Below the pieces are notes generated by a model that did not search any database, was not told the origin of the DNA, and saw only the letters and a program-made list of their open reading frames with translations. From Lichenostomus cassidix (lineage: Eukaryota > Chordata > Aves > Passeriformes > Meliphagidae): a DNA stretch of 64,000 bases. The stretch covers positions 6,824,056-6,888,055 of the forward strand of contig CM039189.1 of NCBI GenBank assembly GCA_008360975.2. Direction: 5' to 3'. The translations under genes were made by a program, and so were the position numbers. Below are positions 1 to 11,814 of this stretch, one piece after another (positions within the stretch are counted from its first letter, which is position 1; every line of letters begins with the position of its first letter).

Positions 1-3000
1 AGTACCTAATTAGGTGTGTTAAGTGCTAGTTCTCAGTAATTGATAGCACTGAACCACTCATTCCATATCTAGGAAAAACAACAGACACAACTTTATGACA
101 AGCTGATCATGAGCACCTAGGGGAAGGTGTAATTTAACTTCTAGCAAGGTTTAAATGACTGGGAACAAAGTCCAGACAAATGATTTGGGCCATTAAAAAA
201 TGAGGCTCTAAGCTACAATGCTTTTAGGATGCCCTTCTCTCTCTTCTATAGCCTCAGGCAGTGAATTTCAGCTTGTCCATGTATTTGGTTCATATCCTGT
301 TTTTCTTCTGGCTCAAAATCACAGGTGTGTTGTTTTTTGATGGATTCTTCTTTTGTACCTGTCTTTTGTTTGCTGCCACAACAGCAGACAGAGGATCCTA
401 AGGAGAACTGCTGTAAATTCATGTTCATGGTTCTCCTACCCTTCCCCCATGTCTCCACTCTCTCCCTCCCTCCCCTTCCCAAATTCCATTAATATTTACA
501 GAACAAGAGCCAGTACTCCAGCATTAGTCTCAAATTCAGAATGAGATTTTTCTGGCTCTATCTGCAGCTAATGCAGAAGACAACAGAGGTTAGAAATGCA
601 TTTCAAAAAAATAGAACAAAAGACCTTTTCATATTCAACACACTGAATGGATTGTGTTAGGTATAAATAAGCTTTCAAAGACCAGGGCATATGTAAAAAA
701 ATATTATATGTATTGTTGGAAGGCAGAGAAGCATTTATTTGCTTACCCACTACATTAAAAGTTCCTGAGCTTTAACTTATATCAACTCATTTTTACCATT
801 GTTTCTTCAGATTTTGTGTGTGGAGAAAAGAGTTCCTTTCTTCAGCTTCCTGCTTTACTTACAGATAAGCAGTAAATCCAAAAAGTCAAAAGAACAGAAA
901 GAGAACTATGTTGGTAGTTACATGCCAGCAATGTACAAACTAAGCATTTGTAAGGAGTTGTATAAACAAACTTCAAAACCGGTGAAGTTTTGCAAACATA
1001 AATTCTTTGGGAAAACTGAAATTGGGTAGAGTGAAGAGAATGAAGAATTCAGATAATTTGCATTTGTTTTCTTTGACCCCAAACTAAGCGGTTTTTTTTT
1101 CATTTTGAAGTGTATAGAATGTGTTATTAACCTTTATGAATTGACTTGAAAATAAAAGGCCACAATCAAAGATAAATATTACGGTTCTTCCAAATTGTTT
1201 TGTTTTAATGTTGGTTTATTCACTGGAAAGTGTTTGCTGACTTCTGTAGTCTTCACAGGCACTTAATCCTCTCTTTCCTAAACCTTTCCATGATGGTTTC
1301 AAGAGTTGCTTTTCCCTGGCCATGGGGACAATGGTTCATGTCCCTGCCCAGTTTGTGTGGTGTTCTGGCTTCTGGTGACCTCAGTGAGTTGTCGGCAGAC
1401 AAATTTGTTAACTGTGTCAGGTTTGTGTCCATCTGGCTGGGAGGCTGAGGGTTATTTCAGAGGATAGAAACTGATCTCAGTTCTTTCCATGGAGAAGGAG
1501 GTCACTGCATGTCCTATGGAAGATGATTTGGCAGTCTAGAGAAGCTGTCTCTGCAGTGTCTGTGTGCTGCTCTTCTTCCAAGCAATTGAGAGAACATATT
1601 TTAGCAAAGGATTCCTCAATCTATCCAATACCGCAAAATACGTGAACACAGAAAAAGTCGGTGGTTTTCATTTTTTGCCCCATTCAATATGGATTCATTT
1701 ATTCTTAAATTCCAAGAAAATACCAATACCCATCAGTCTATCCTTTAGTCTGGAAGTTTTTATTATTTTGTTTTTTAGGAAGGGCTCCCTTATTTTCTTC
1801 TCATCTCTCTGGCATTAGAATTGGCTTATCTCACTTTTCTGATGAACCTACATTTTCCAGTTAAATGAAAACACAGAGGTTTATTTTTCAAAACTGAAAC
1901 AGTTGGATTGCCTTTTTGTTTTACTGGGATAAGCATCCACGATGCTCTGGGGAATGGAGAATGATCTAAAATAAGCCTAGCTGGTTTTTGTTGTTTATCT
2001 GTTTCTTTTTGCATCTGTCTTAGTATTTATTGCTACCATCTGCGTTTCATTTCAGGTTGTCTAATGTCTTATTCTGCATGTTCTTTGCCTATTCTTTTTA
2101 CATAGCCTTGGGCTGTAATATCACCATTTGCCTACAAGAGATCCATTTCTATCTGTAACAAAATGAATTGCATTCATCTGTGTAATTCATTTCTAATGAA
2201 TGCCTTGCTCCTCATTAAACAGTGATTTACCTTTGTTTCCCTTTCCTACACTGTCAACACAAACCATTTTGGAGGTCCTGTGGAGAGATGCTAATTTGAG
2301 AAAGCAAAAGTCAGTGCAACTAAGCACTCACAGGGGCCATCCTCCTTGGCTCTTTCAAAAATATTCATGGGACACTTTGCAGAATGCAATTTGCAGGTGG
2401 ATGAGAAGACTCAAAATGTTTTCCTGTTCATAAACTCTCAGTGTACGAAGGCAATACTTGACAGTTTAAATGCATTTCTCCTTGACACTGTCAGGAAAAG
2501 GTGAATCTTTGCAGACCTTGTCTGTTCTGCAAGAATTTTACCTATCACAGGCACATTTTGGGAGACTGTACTCTTGGTTTTCTGTCCCCTCTCTCCCATT
2601 TCAGGAATATTAACATATTTTGAATGTATTTTCAAATTAATATTTTTAAATACCTCATTTTGAGATACGTCAAAATGTTACAGACTTGAAAATATTTTAC
2701 TTCAATTTTTTAATGAGATGCAAAGATTCATATAAATATTTATTGGCTTTGCCAATAGTGTCTCAAAGAAAAGGATGAATACTATTAATTAATGAACTAG
2801 GGGTTGTGTAGCAGTTTTGTTACAGATTTGGTTCTTATGCAACTTCTGTGTAATGCACTTTGAAGCTCTCCAGCAACATTCCCTTTCCCAGCCCTGCACT
2901 TTGCAGAGCAGCAGAATCTGCCATGTGTGCAAATAGATCTGTGCTGCTGACAGATGATGGTTAGAGTATAGGATGAATTACCAAGTTGATTTTCACTTTA

Positions 3001-3411
3001 ACCCTAAGCAGAGTTTGAACTGCAGCAATTGATCATGAATATGAAGATACTGATGGTAAACATAATTTAAAGCAATACAGATAGTTTTCAGGAGGTTTTA
3101 TTTACAGCTTCTTCAACTCTTACTTTGGTGATGATAGTACAAGCCACTCATTGACACTTTTGATCACTTGAATGTAGCTTGGCATTTTCAGTATTTATTC
3201 TTGTGTTGGGCCAGATTGATCCCCAGTTGAAACTGGAATTGCTGTGGGCATCAGTGGGCTTACACCATGGACTAATTTGATCATGGCATTATGAGGGGAT
3301 TGGAGTATGGGACGTTGGGTTTTTGTAACTGGTCTTGATTAAGTCGTGTAGTATTTGGAAGTAAGAACACTAATTAATGTAACAAAATCCTTTTTTTAAT
3401 ATACATTTTAG
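1..3411 (+). other. BEND5: BEND5 intron 1 (3' part)
   Basis: No exon is recognisable here. The first visible coding exon starts mid-codon, so BEND5 exon 1 (start codon and about 78 residues in other vertebrates) must lie upstream of position 1. No CpG-rich promoter-like segment is present. The stretch is AT-rich intron sequence with a C/T-rich run at 431-480, and ends in a T-rich run and the acceptor AG at 3410-3411. Short open frames in it show no family resemblance. Confidence 0.85.
431..480. repeat. C/T-rich low-complexity run
   Basis: About 50 bases are almost entirely C and T on the + strand, with several CTCC and CCTCC words. It is an imperfect pyrimidine tract inside BEND5 intron 1 with no clear repeating unit. 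Confidence 0.6.
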
Positions 3412-3545
3412 AGGACAAAACTGACCTTGAGAACAGTGTGATGCAGAAGAAAATTAAAATCCCCAAACTCTCTCTCAATCACATAGAAGAAGCTGGGGAG
3501 GTTACAGATTATGGGGAAGAAGATGTGGAACTTAGACACAGTAAG
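3412..3545 (+). CDS. BEND5: BEND5 coding exon 2
   Basis: This is an internal coding exon of BEND5, a BEN-domain transcription regulator. It starts after a T-rich tract and AG at 3410-3411, with two bases (AG) finishing a codon begun in exon 1, then reads EDKTDLENSVMQKKIKIPKL and continues to an acidic stretch ending LRHSK. This closely matches the linker after the N-terminal part of vertebrate BEND5. The exon must end in phase 0 to join exon 3 in frame, which puts the donor at GTACTG (3546) rather than at the more consensus-like GTAAGG at 3541. With that choice the protein reads HSK then RQDGRK, in register with the mammalian protein. The segment is charged and probably disordered, with a basic patch (QKKIKIPK) that could serve nuclear localisation; that role is inferred. 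Confidence 0.93.
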
Positions 3546-5186
3546 GTACTGAAGTCTTTCTGTTTTCTTTTTTTTTCTCTCCTTTCCTTTTTATAAATCT
3601 TTTTTTGTAAGTGCTTGGGGCATATACAAATGTCTTAGTTTAAGAATTCCAGGCTTGCTTTTAATCCCCTTAAAACACTGTGTTTGGTGAAATTGGGTCA
3701 CATTATGTGTGGGGGTGGGGTATAGGTTTTCAAAACCTGATTCAAGTGCAATCAAATGTTTTCCTGTGTATACTGTCTGCACAGTTTAACTGCCGTCTGA
3801 GACTGTTGGAACAATGCTCTTCCACTTTGGCCCAGAATGCCTTAAAAAGTCACTACTTACCTACCTGTTGCAGCTGTTCTTGGTGGCACTTGTGACACTT
3901 TTGCTTGTTTGAAATTGGAAGGGGTTCTCTGAGAGTGCCCAACTTCTGAGAAGAAGAATTGACAGGACTGTATCACTCTGTTGTAACTCCAAGTTGCCTT
4001 TTTAGGTTCATATGCCAGAAACTCACTATGGAAATATATTTGCTTTTTGATATCAAATGATTTCTGTAAAAGTCTGCCAACCTTCAGAATAAGATATTGC
4101 TCTATGGCTTCATGTGTTTTGCAGCTGCAGGAGTGATGTTAGTACATTTCTTTTTGGTGGGCCAGCTTTTCTTATTTTTTTAAATTTTTCTTTAGAACAT
4201 GCATGCAGCAGAGGTAACATCAAATAATTTTGTTTTCTACCACACTGCTCATGGATGTTGTGGTATGGGAATTTGGTAGTGTCAGATTCTCATCTCTAAC
4301 CTACGAGCTGCATTTGCTTTCCTTGCAGTTGCTTGGAAATTCAAATAGCTTTTGATATTTGGCCAGTAAAACTTAGTGACTTTACCAGTACTGTCACATA
4401 TTAATCCCACTATCCAGGCCCCAGGAAAGTGGTGTGATTTAATTTGCAGGGTTTGTGCAGATGACTGAAGGTAAAATTCCGCTGAGAGTTCTCAGGACCT
4501 GAAGCCTCTGCAATGCAGTACTAATATAGAAGGAATCAGTTGATAAGGAAGATGAAGCTGGATGATATATTCTGTCTCCAGCTTCAGTGTTTTCAAATCC
4601 CTTTCAGTGTTTGCTGATAGTGTTAACTCAGTCACTTGCATCAGGCAGTTGGGTGAACGTGCTGCAGGAATAGTCAGAGAAAGTTTTGTCTCCCAAAGTG
4701 TGGGAAGGACAAGCCCTCAGTTCACAGAACAGCTTTGTGCCTATGCTGCTTTCATCTCTGATGTCGTCACAGGTGACAAATGGAGCACACAGTTGATTCT
4801 TTCTCTTGCTTATCAGAAAATCAATTGCTGTCAGAAATCTGAATGTTTAAGGGTAAACTTTAAAGGGAAAGAGATCTAGATCCACTCTTTAAAAAATAAA
4901 TTAATCAAGTGGCCTATATACACCGTGTTTGTAAGTGTGGCACAAATGCAGGAAGGCCTTTAACTGCCTCAGAAGTTTGTTTGCATTTAGCTGGGTTACA
5001 ATTGCATGTTAATTATGATGTGTATTATGTCCATAAGAATCTGCTAGGCAAAATATTTTTGCAGACTGGCTTTGTCTTGGTTTCTGGGAAAACAAGAATA
5101 TTAACCTTTCCCAAGACTGTAGAATTTTGATTTTATTACATCTCACTACACCCCTAATTTATTTATTTTTTTATTGCAACATGCAG
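3546..5186 (+). other. BEND5: BEND5 intron 2
   Basis: The donor is GTACTG at 3546. The acceptor is the AG ending CATGCAG at 5186, after a long T-rich tract. About 1.6 kb of ordinary intron sequence. An open frame of about 105 codons at 4562-4879 has no recognisable family and no splice context, so it is left out. Confidence 0.85.
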
Positions 5187-5562
5187 AGACAAGATGGGAG
5201 GAAACAAAGTGAAGGTACACACAAAAGCATTGAAGCAGTTGTTGCTCGCCTTGAAAAACAGAACGGGATGAGTCTCAGTAATACTTCCAGCCCTGAGGAG
5301 GCTTTTATGGAGACTACAGAAGGCATGAACAATATGGACGATGCTGTAGTTCCTCGGATTCTCTATGAGGAATTGCTGAGGAGTTACCAGCAGCAACAGG
5401 AAGAAATGAGACACATTCAGCAGGAGCTTGAGAGAACGCGGCGACAGCTTGTGCAACAGGCAAAGAAGCTAAAGGAGTATGGGGCACTCGTGTCAGAAAT
5501 GAAAGAGCTCAGAGACTTGAACAGGAGGCTCCAGGATGTACTGCTCCTAAGACTAGGTAGTG
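5187..5562 (+). CDS. BEND5: BEND5 coding exon 3 (coiled-coil exon)
   Basis: This is the largest visible BEND5 exon, 376 nt (125 codons plus one base). It begins in frame after CATGCAG, reading RQDGRKQSEG. A region KSIEAVVARLEKQNG is followed by a variable acidic linker. From about 5361 a long coiled coil runs to the exon end, with heptad leucines and a Q/E/R-rich pattern (LYEELL, QQQQEEMRHIQQELERTR, LVQQAKKLKEYGALVSEMK, LRDLNRRLQDVLLLRL). Coiled coils in BEN-solo proteins are thought to support dimerisation; here that is inference from family knowledge. The exon ends at ...GGT AGT G before a strong GTAAGT donor at 5563, and the split glycine codon is completed by the first two bases of exon 4. 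The acidic linker looks the least conserved part; the coiled coil matches vertebrate BEND5 closely. Confidence 0.96.
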
Positions 5563-7086
5563 GTAAGTGCCGGACTTAAGTGGGACTAGTTTGAATGAAT
5601 TTTGCAAGTGTGATCAATAGTAATGGAAACGTTATTTGAAGAATAGCGGTGGTTGTTAAACTGGACATTGAATGTTAAAAGGGTTTTCTGCTGTGCCTGT
5701 ACAATATGTGTCGAATTTGTATGCCATGTACGTCTGGGGTTTTCTTTAAAAACTAGAGGTCTTTGTGCTGGTATGGCTGAATCGGAGTTCCATTTTAAGC
5801 AGCTGTATTATAAAGAGTCTCTGACCTTCCAATATATGCTGAAAAAGTTAATAAAGCGTCATCTGCAAAATATACCAATATGTTCCAGTTAAAAAAAAAA
5901 AGGCACTGGAATGAATAGTTGGGCTAAAACTAATTTGTCCTTTGCAGTTAGGGATTTTGTTTATTGTTGTGTGACTATGTTACCTTCCGTTTTCTGACCC
6001 CTCTTCCCATTAGTAGCTATTAGAATGTGATATATTCCTGAACTCTTAGCAGTGGCTTTAAACAGCCGTGCTATTTGAAAACTAATGGATTGTTAAAGAA
6101 TAATTAAAAAAACTTTATATTAGTGTCCCATTTATCAACACTTGTTACAAAATGGAGGTTTGTGTAATTTGGATTTCAGTTTTAAATATCTTGGGTCAAT
6201 TGCTCCTTTGTTTGGGTTTATAACAATTATTTAAGCATTATGTTGGAATAAATGGGAAAAAAGACAAAATAAAAAGTTCATGCTTTTCATTGAAGATGGT
6301 ACCCTTGGAATACCTTCAAAGATTTGACTAATTACATTTATTTGCTATTAGAATGTGGCACTGCTGTGTTGAAGATTTGCTCGGTGACTGAAACTTGGTT
6401 GAAATTTATGCATCCAAACTTAGCATGCCATTCTTACGTCTGCCTTTGTGTATCTGGAAACTTAATTTTTGCATGTCAGTTGGATATTAGCTCTTCTCCT
6501 GGACTGGAACGAGTGCATGCAATTTGCATGTGGGTCTGAGTTACCCTCACGTACAGAGCTGGACCTGGGAGAGCATGTGCCTGTGCTGTAGCATGTGTTA
6601 AGGTGTGCCCACAACCTTGGAGCCAGGTTCCTGGAGTGTCCCACAACCTAAACTGGGTGTCTGATTGTGAATGCTCATCATTGTTACACTGTGTGTAATT
6701 AAAATGTCGTTACTTACCATAAACATTCTAGTTAACTTTCTAAATAAAACTAAATAGGCAAGGTTTCCACAGCCTGAAAAACACGATGTGGTTGGCAGGA
6801 GATTCCACTGAGCTTTCTAAAATTTTCCTTGGATGGAAAGATGTTTCTTCATCTGCAAGTAGTTAGCTGGAATTTATGGGAATGGAGCACGAGCCAGATG
6901 TTGGTAGGCAATGGGGCTGAACAGCGTAAAGTACCAATTTAGTTGGTAGACTTGACAGCAATTGGAGTGGTGAGACCAGCAGTGAAATGAAGACAGCTAC
7001 TGAATTCTGTCTCATTTCTTTCACTTTAAGAAAAAGAAGATGCATTTTTCGCTTGAGCCAAATAAGGAAACCCTAGGACAAAAAGG

Positions 7087-7103
7087 AAAAAAAAAAAAAA
7101 AAA
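7087..7103. repeat. A17 homopolymer
   Basis: A run of 17 adenines inside intron 3. No adjoining retroelement body was recognised, so it is annotated only as a homopolymer. Confidence 0.9.
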
Positions 7104-10100
7104 GTAAGAGGAAAATAAACTCTGGGAAAAAATACTGAATCTTCTCTAAATATTGGGCATGAATTTCCTCTGTATCAGTCTGAGGACTGAAAACTAATCC
7201 CAATTACATTGAATACAAGTGTTTTAAATTTAATCACATACCTGGAAAAATATCAGCTATATGTAACTTCCTGAAAAAGCCCTTGTTATTACTGCTTGTA
7301 AGGAACATTTGATAGCAGTGAAGGTAGAATTTGGCTGTGATGGCTGCGTCCTTCACAGGGTTTGTGTTTCCTAAGACTCAGTGTATTAACTATTTCCTTA
7401 CTCTGTTGCTTTTCATTGTAGCCTCAGTCACAGCAGAGAAACAACCATGTTGTAGAAAGATCAATACAAAACTTATGAATAATTAGCAAGGGAGACATCT
7501 TCAGCACATTCTAAATTAGAGAGCCTGATGACAGTATGAAAAAGTACTGCTTTTAATCAAGAATAGATACGTAAAGACTTTTTTAGTCTTACTTTTCCAG
7601 CTTAAAAATGAGGTATGTTTGGGTATGTGAATAATCTCTGAAAATTGTTCTGAAAATAAATTACATCCTGAATTCATCTGCAGTTGCAGTGATCTCTTAA
7701 ACCTAGAGTTTCAAATTACACCTAATTTATGTTACACTGCACTTCTAGCAGGCTGGACTTAATGCAAACTAATTGCATTTCTGTTTCACCTTAGAGACTT
7801 GTGATTTCTTTGCATGAGATGACAGCTGGTTTGTGCTGATGAATTGCAGCTGTGGGAAATGCGTGCCATTTTAAACTTGCAGATCAAATATAGAACAGCC
7901 TCTTGAGCTAACGTGCAGTCGAGTAGTCAGTCTCCTAATTTCCCATCAACATGTTGATTTCGGTGAGGAGCTGGAAGTCAATGTATTCTACTTGAGACTT
8001 AGGCTTTCAGCTCTGCTACTACACTGGAGCCACTCTTGTGGCAAGAGTGAGGAGATTCATCTCCCTCATGGTGACACCAAATTGTCACCAAAAAGCCTTG
8101 GAGGCAGCTGTGGCAAATGACAGTAGTGAAATCAGTACTGATCCATGGAGAAATGCTTAATATCTTCTTTATGATTTTAGTATGTTATTTCCCAACAGAT
8201 CCCTTCCCAGAGGAGGCTGGCATTTCACCAGGGCTCTAGGGACCAGAGCAGTGGGAAAATGGGATGAAGTGTTGTGGAACAGGTTATGGTGTCCCTCTTG
8301 AGCTCCTGGAATAATGTGTGCAGCCTCTTGCCTGCTTGGGGAGCTGGAAGCCCTGAGATTGTAGGCCTTTGCAGTTTGTTTTGTTGCACCTGAAAACACA
8401 CTAATTTGCTCTCTTTTTATCAACAGAGAGTAAGATAATTTAGAGAATTAAATCCCTGACTCCCCCCTGTAGGGACTTTAAATAGCCCTTGGATTGCAAA
8501 AGAAGAATTTCAATAACTTCTTAAAAAAGTAGTTGTCTCCTGGGCAAGATCTGTGCAGTTTTCTGTGGCTGGAAATATGATCAGAAGTACTGAAGTTGTA
8601 CAGAGTTAATTCTTGGGTGTTTTTAGCTCCCTGATAAATTCTTCATTTTCATGTTATATTGCTGAGAATTACTGTTGCTCCAAAGTCAGGGAGTATATTC
8701 ACATTCATTCATAAGCATTGATTCATCAGCACGTGCACACAGACCCCCAAGGTTTAATTTTTAATCCCAGTTTAATCTCAGTGATCCAGTTTATAGTGTC
8801 TTGGGACTGACACCAGAATAGGGAGAATGAAATGTCTTACCACGTGTCAGGAATTACTGGTTTTCAGCTTTTCTAGATTTGTTAGGCTTTTTAATGTTAA
8901 AAAAAAAAAATGTCCAAGGTTTCTATCAAGTACAGAAAGTACCAACATTACCATTTCTCAGACTTGTTTTGTTTCAAATTCTGGTAGACCATGTGGAAAA
9001 ACTTGCTGCTTACAAATGTGTGCTGACCACTTTATCAGTCAATTTATTTTTACTTTTTTACTAATTTTTGGAGTAGCATGTAGCCTAAGATGCAATTTTG
9101 AGGAAAAGGGATGGTGAAGGGAAGCCTTCTACCTCTTCATCCTGATTTGAAGTTGCTGGCCTCTCAGATATTATTAAAAAACTGCAGTCAGAAGGAGAAA
9201 GGTTTTGCAATAAAACATTTGTTTCCTTCTTGCATTTTGAAAATTGTCTTTTTTTTTTTTCCTTGATCCTGCTTACATAAGTGCTGTCATTGTTAAGCCT
9301 TTAGACAGAGCTATGTATTTTTATATGTCCCATTCATCATCTTTAAAATAAGATGCAGAGCACGAGAGCTGCAGAGTGGGGAGGTTTGGAGTGTGGTGAA
9401 TGGGGCACACAGCTCCTGTTAGCAGGCAGGCACGAGTGCAGGTTGCATGTGCAATTCACAGCATGTGGGGTTAAAAATGCAGGGTTTAGTAGTTGGTGAA
9501 AGTGGCTGTGGAGACTGCCTGGTTAGAGGCAGGTTTCTGTTTGGGAATCAAAAATCAGAATATCAAAAAGACGTTTTAAAGGGTTCTTCTGGTGACTTCT
9601 AAGGAAGTAGTAAAACATGAATTGCAGCAGAGGTATTCTGACCTGTGAGAGCTGTGGTTATGGTGGACTTTAATCAGCTTTTTTCTTGGGGAAACTCCGG
9701 AAACCAAACTCCAGCTGTGTCAATATATGACTAAAAACCATAAAAGACTTCTAAGTAAGGACTAATAAAAGTGTTTAAACTGGAATGTTTCCTCCTAGGA
9801 AGAAGGTGGTTGTACTTAGTGTTTTCCTCGAAGTGACTTTCAAAGGATAAGACAATAGCCCTTTGTTGAAGAATGTTTTCGTAAAGTAACAGCTTAAAAG
9901 ACAACTTTTTAAGGTCACCCTGGCAATTACGTCCCTGCATGTGCTTGTTCAGGTGTGCCCATGCTGTGGGCAGGCTTTGGGTGCTTTAACCAGTTCAGGT
10001 CTTCCCCCAGTCTGAATCAGCTTTACAGTCTCAAGTTTAGGAAGTTTAGTTTGTCTCGGCTGTACCATTGTATATTCATGGTACTAGTGGTGCTTACTAA

Positions 10101-11029
10101 GATCCCTAGGAAATTATAATGCAGATGGGATGTTTTCTGATTTCTCTGTTTGTGCCATGCTTGCATTGGGGCTGGCTCTTAAGACACTCTTGTTGGTGTC
10201 ACTGCAGCGTAGGATTGTCTGAGTTGCCAAGACAACTTTTAGTCGTTGCTGAGCAGAGCGGCAGCCAGCTGAGAACATTTAGCTGGCTATGTAGGTGTAG
10301 AATAAGCTATAGGATAAATGTCAAATGCTGACAACGGAGGAAGCACTGCTATCGCTGTATAATAATCTCTAAATGAAACTGCACAAAGTAGGAGGGATGA
10401 ATGCTGTGCTTGTTCCAGGCACAGGAACTATTTAAGATGCGTGACTAAGACCTGAGTTGTGGTGCCAGCGTGACTTGCAGAGTTGGATCAGTTCAGGGCT
10501 GGGTCTGGGTGCTCAAACACTGAGCAGGGAGCTGGAGGGTGACCTGATGATGGAGTTGTCACTGGTTGAAGATGTCCTGGTTGTGCTGCAGAGCAATGCA
10601 GGGCTCTCAGCACCAGCCTGGTACAACCTAGCACTGACAAGTGGGTGAGTTTATCCTTAGATTCCTGCAGATGGGGTGTTTCCCTGGTGTCCAGAGTCTA
10701 AGCAGGCAACCTTGCTGTGCTGTTGAGCCACCGGCCCTGCATGGGACTTCAGTGCCTGCTGGAGCTTCTTGGGATCCTAGAGCCAGCCACCAAGGGACAC
10801 TGAAAGGCTTGGGGACATAGCCTAGACTCCTGGTGGAACCCCTGCAATGAATGGAGTTGGGAAATCCAGTTCACAAATCATTTTTAGTTTGTTCTTCTGT
10901 CTTTTTAGGAACACTTTATAACTTGGACCTGGGAAAGAAAAGTTTGTTGACTGACAAAATAATTATCCTGCTTTGATGTCTCAAACATATGCTTAGAAGT
11001 ATTCCATTGTTTAATCTGCATAATTTTTG

Positions 11030-11600
11030 TTGAGTACATTAAAAATAAAAATCAGTGTTGGATGGATTAGACAATCAAAATTCTAATTTATGTGGGGTTT
11101 TTTAACCTTTGATATGCTTTCTATGCATGATACTTAGCATAAATAGCCTTAGTTTGTTTCCTTTATAGCATTTCTGCAGATCCTCACTATTTTTATACAA
11201 CTCTGTTACATCTAAAAAGATTTCAGATTTCTATAAAATTTGTAATTCTATGTGGATAATTTATGTAATTATCACAGTAAATTATGCAGGTTCCTATGCA
11301 ACTATAGAGCAATTCTTATTTGAAGAATTACTATTGTTGCTTTTGGTTTATAATTTCAGTGTCATTTTAACATAATTTCTTTAGTGTGCATTGAAGAAAT
11401 CTTACCCATATCTGTAATTGTCCTTATGCTTTAAGAATAAAATTAAACACTTATATTAAAATTAAACATTTTAATGTTTATAAAGCAGGAATACTTATCC
11501 TGCTTTTACTTATTGATGTTCAGAAGTAGGATTTTGGCTTAGATTACTTCTAACTTTTTAAAATGAACATGACTAATGTGTTATTTTATGCTAATCATGG
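11030..11600. promoter_or_regulatory. Candidate AT-rich conserved element upstream of exon 4
   Basis: This stretch lacks repeats and open frames. It is dense in words such as ATGCATGATA, TTATGTAATTATCAC and TAATTTATG, with many homeodomain-type TAAT cores. Such repeat-free AT-rich intron segments are often conserved non-coding elements in vertebrate genomes. Conservation cannot be seen from one sequence, so this is inference only. Confidence 0.25.
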
Positions 11601-11665
11601 GTGTTGAAGGGGTTGATTTCATGTTCTCTGGGATAGCAGACAGCTCTCTTTTCTTAACTGTCTAG

Positions 11666-11814
11666 GACCTGCCATTGAGGTTGAAAAAGTAAAACCTGAG
11701 TCAATTGAGCCTGAACCTGAGGTACAGAAGACCTTCAGTGAGGAAGCAAATACATCAACGTACTACCCTGCCCCTGTTCCAGTAATGGACAAGTATATTC
11801 TCGAGAATGGAAAG
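11666..11814 (+). CDS. BEND5: BEND5 coding exon 4
   Basis: A 149-nt exon. The acceptor is TCTAG ending at 11665 and the donor is GTATTT at 11815. The first two bases (GA) complete the glycine codon begun in exon 3. The sequence then reads PAIEVEKVKPESIEPEPEVQ, followed by TFSEEANTSTYYPAPVP and VMDKYILENGK. The first half is an acidic, proline- and glutamate-rich linker between coiled coil and BEN domain. The MDKYILENGK end leads directly into the BEN domain encoded by exon 5, and the exon ends in phase 0. Several substitutions relative to the mammalian protein fall in the linker, as expected for a spacer. Identification rests on the TFSEEANTS and YYPAP blocks and on perfect phase agreement on both sides. 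Confidence 0.95.

Larger units (their letters stand above)
5563..11665 (+). other. BEND5: BEND5 intron 3
   Basis: About 6.1 kb, from donor GTAAGT at 5563 to acceptor TCTAG at 11665. It contains an A17 homopolymer (7087-7103) and no recognisable exon or retroelement. The last ~650 bases (about 11000-11640) are strikingly AT-rich and are listed separately as a candidate regulatory element. Confidence 0.85.

Noticed and set aside
3541..3546. GTAAGG as the exon 2 donor.
   Set aside because: It leaves the junction out of frame with exon 3; the donor at 3546 restores frame and register with mammalian BEND5.
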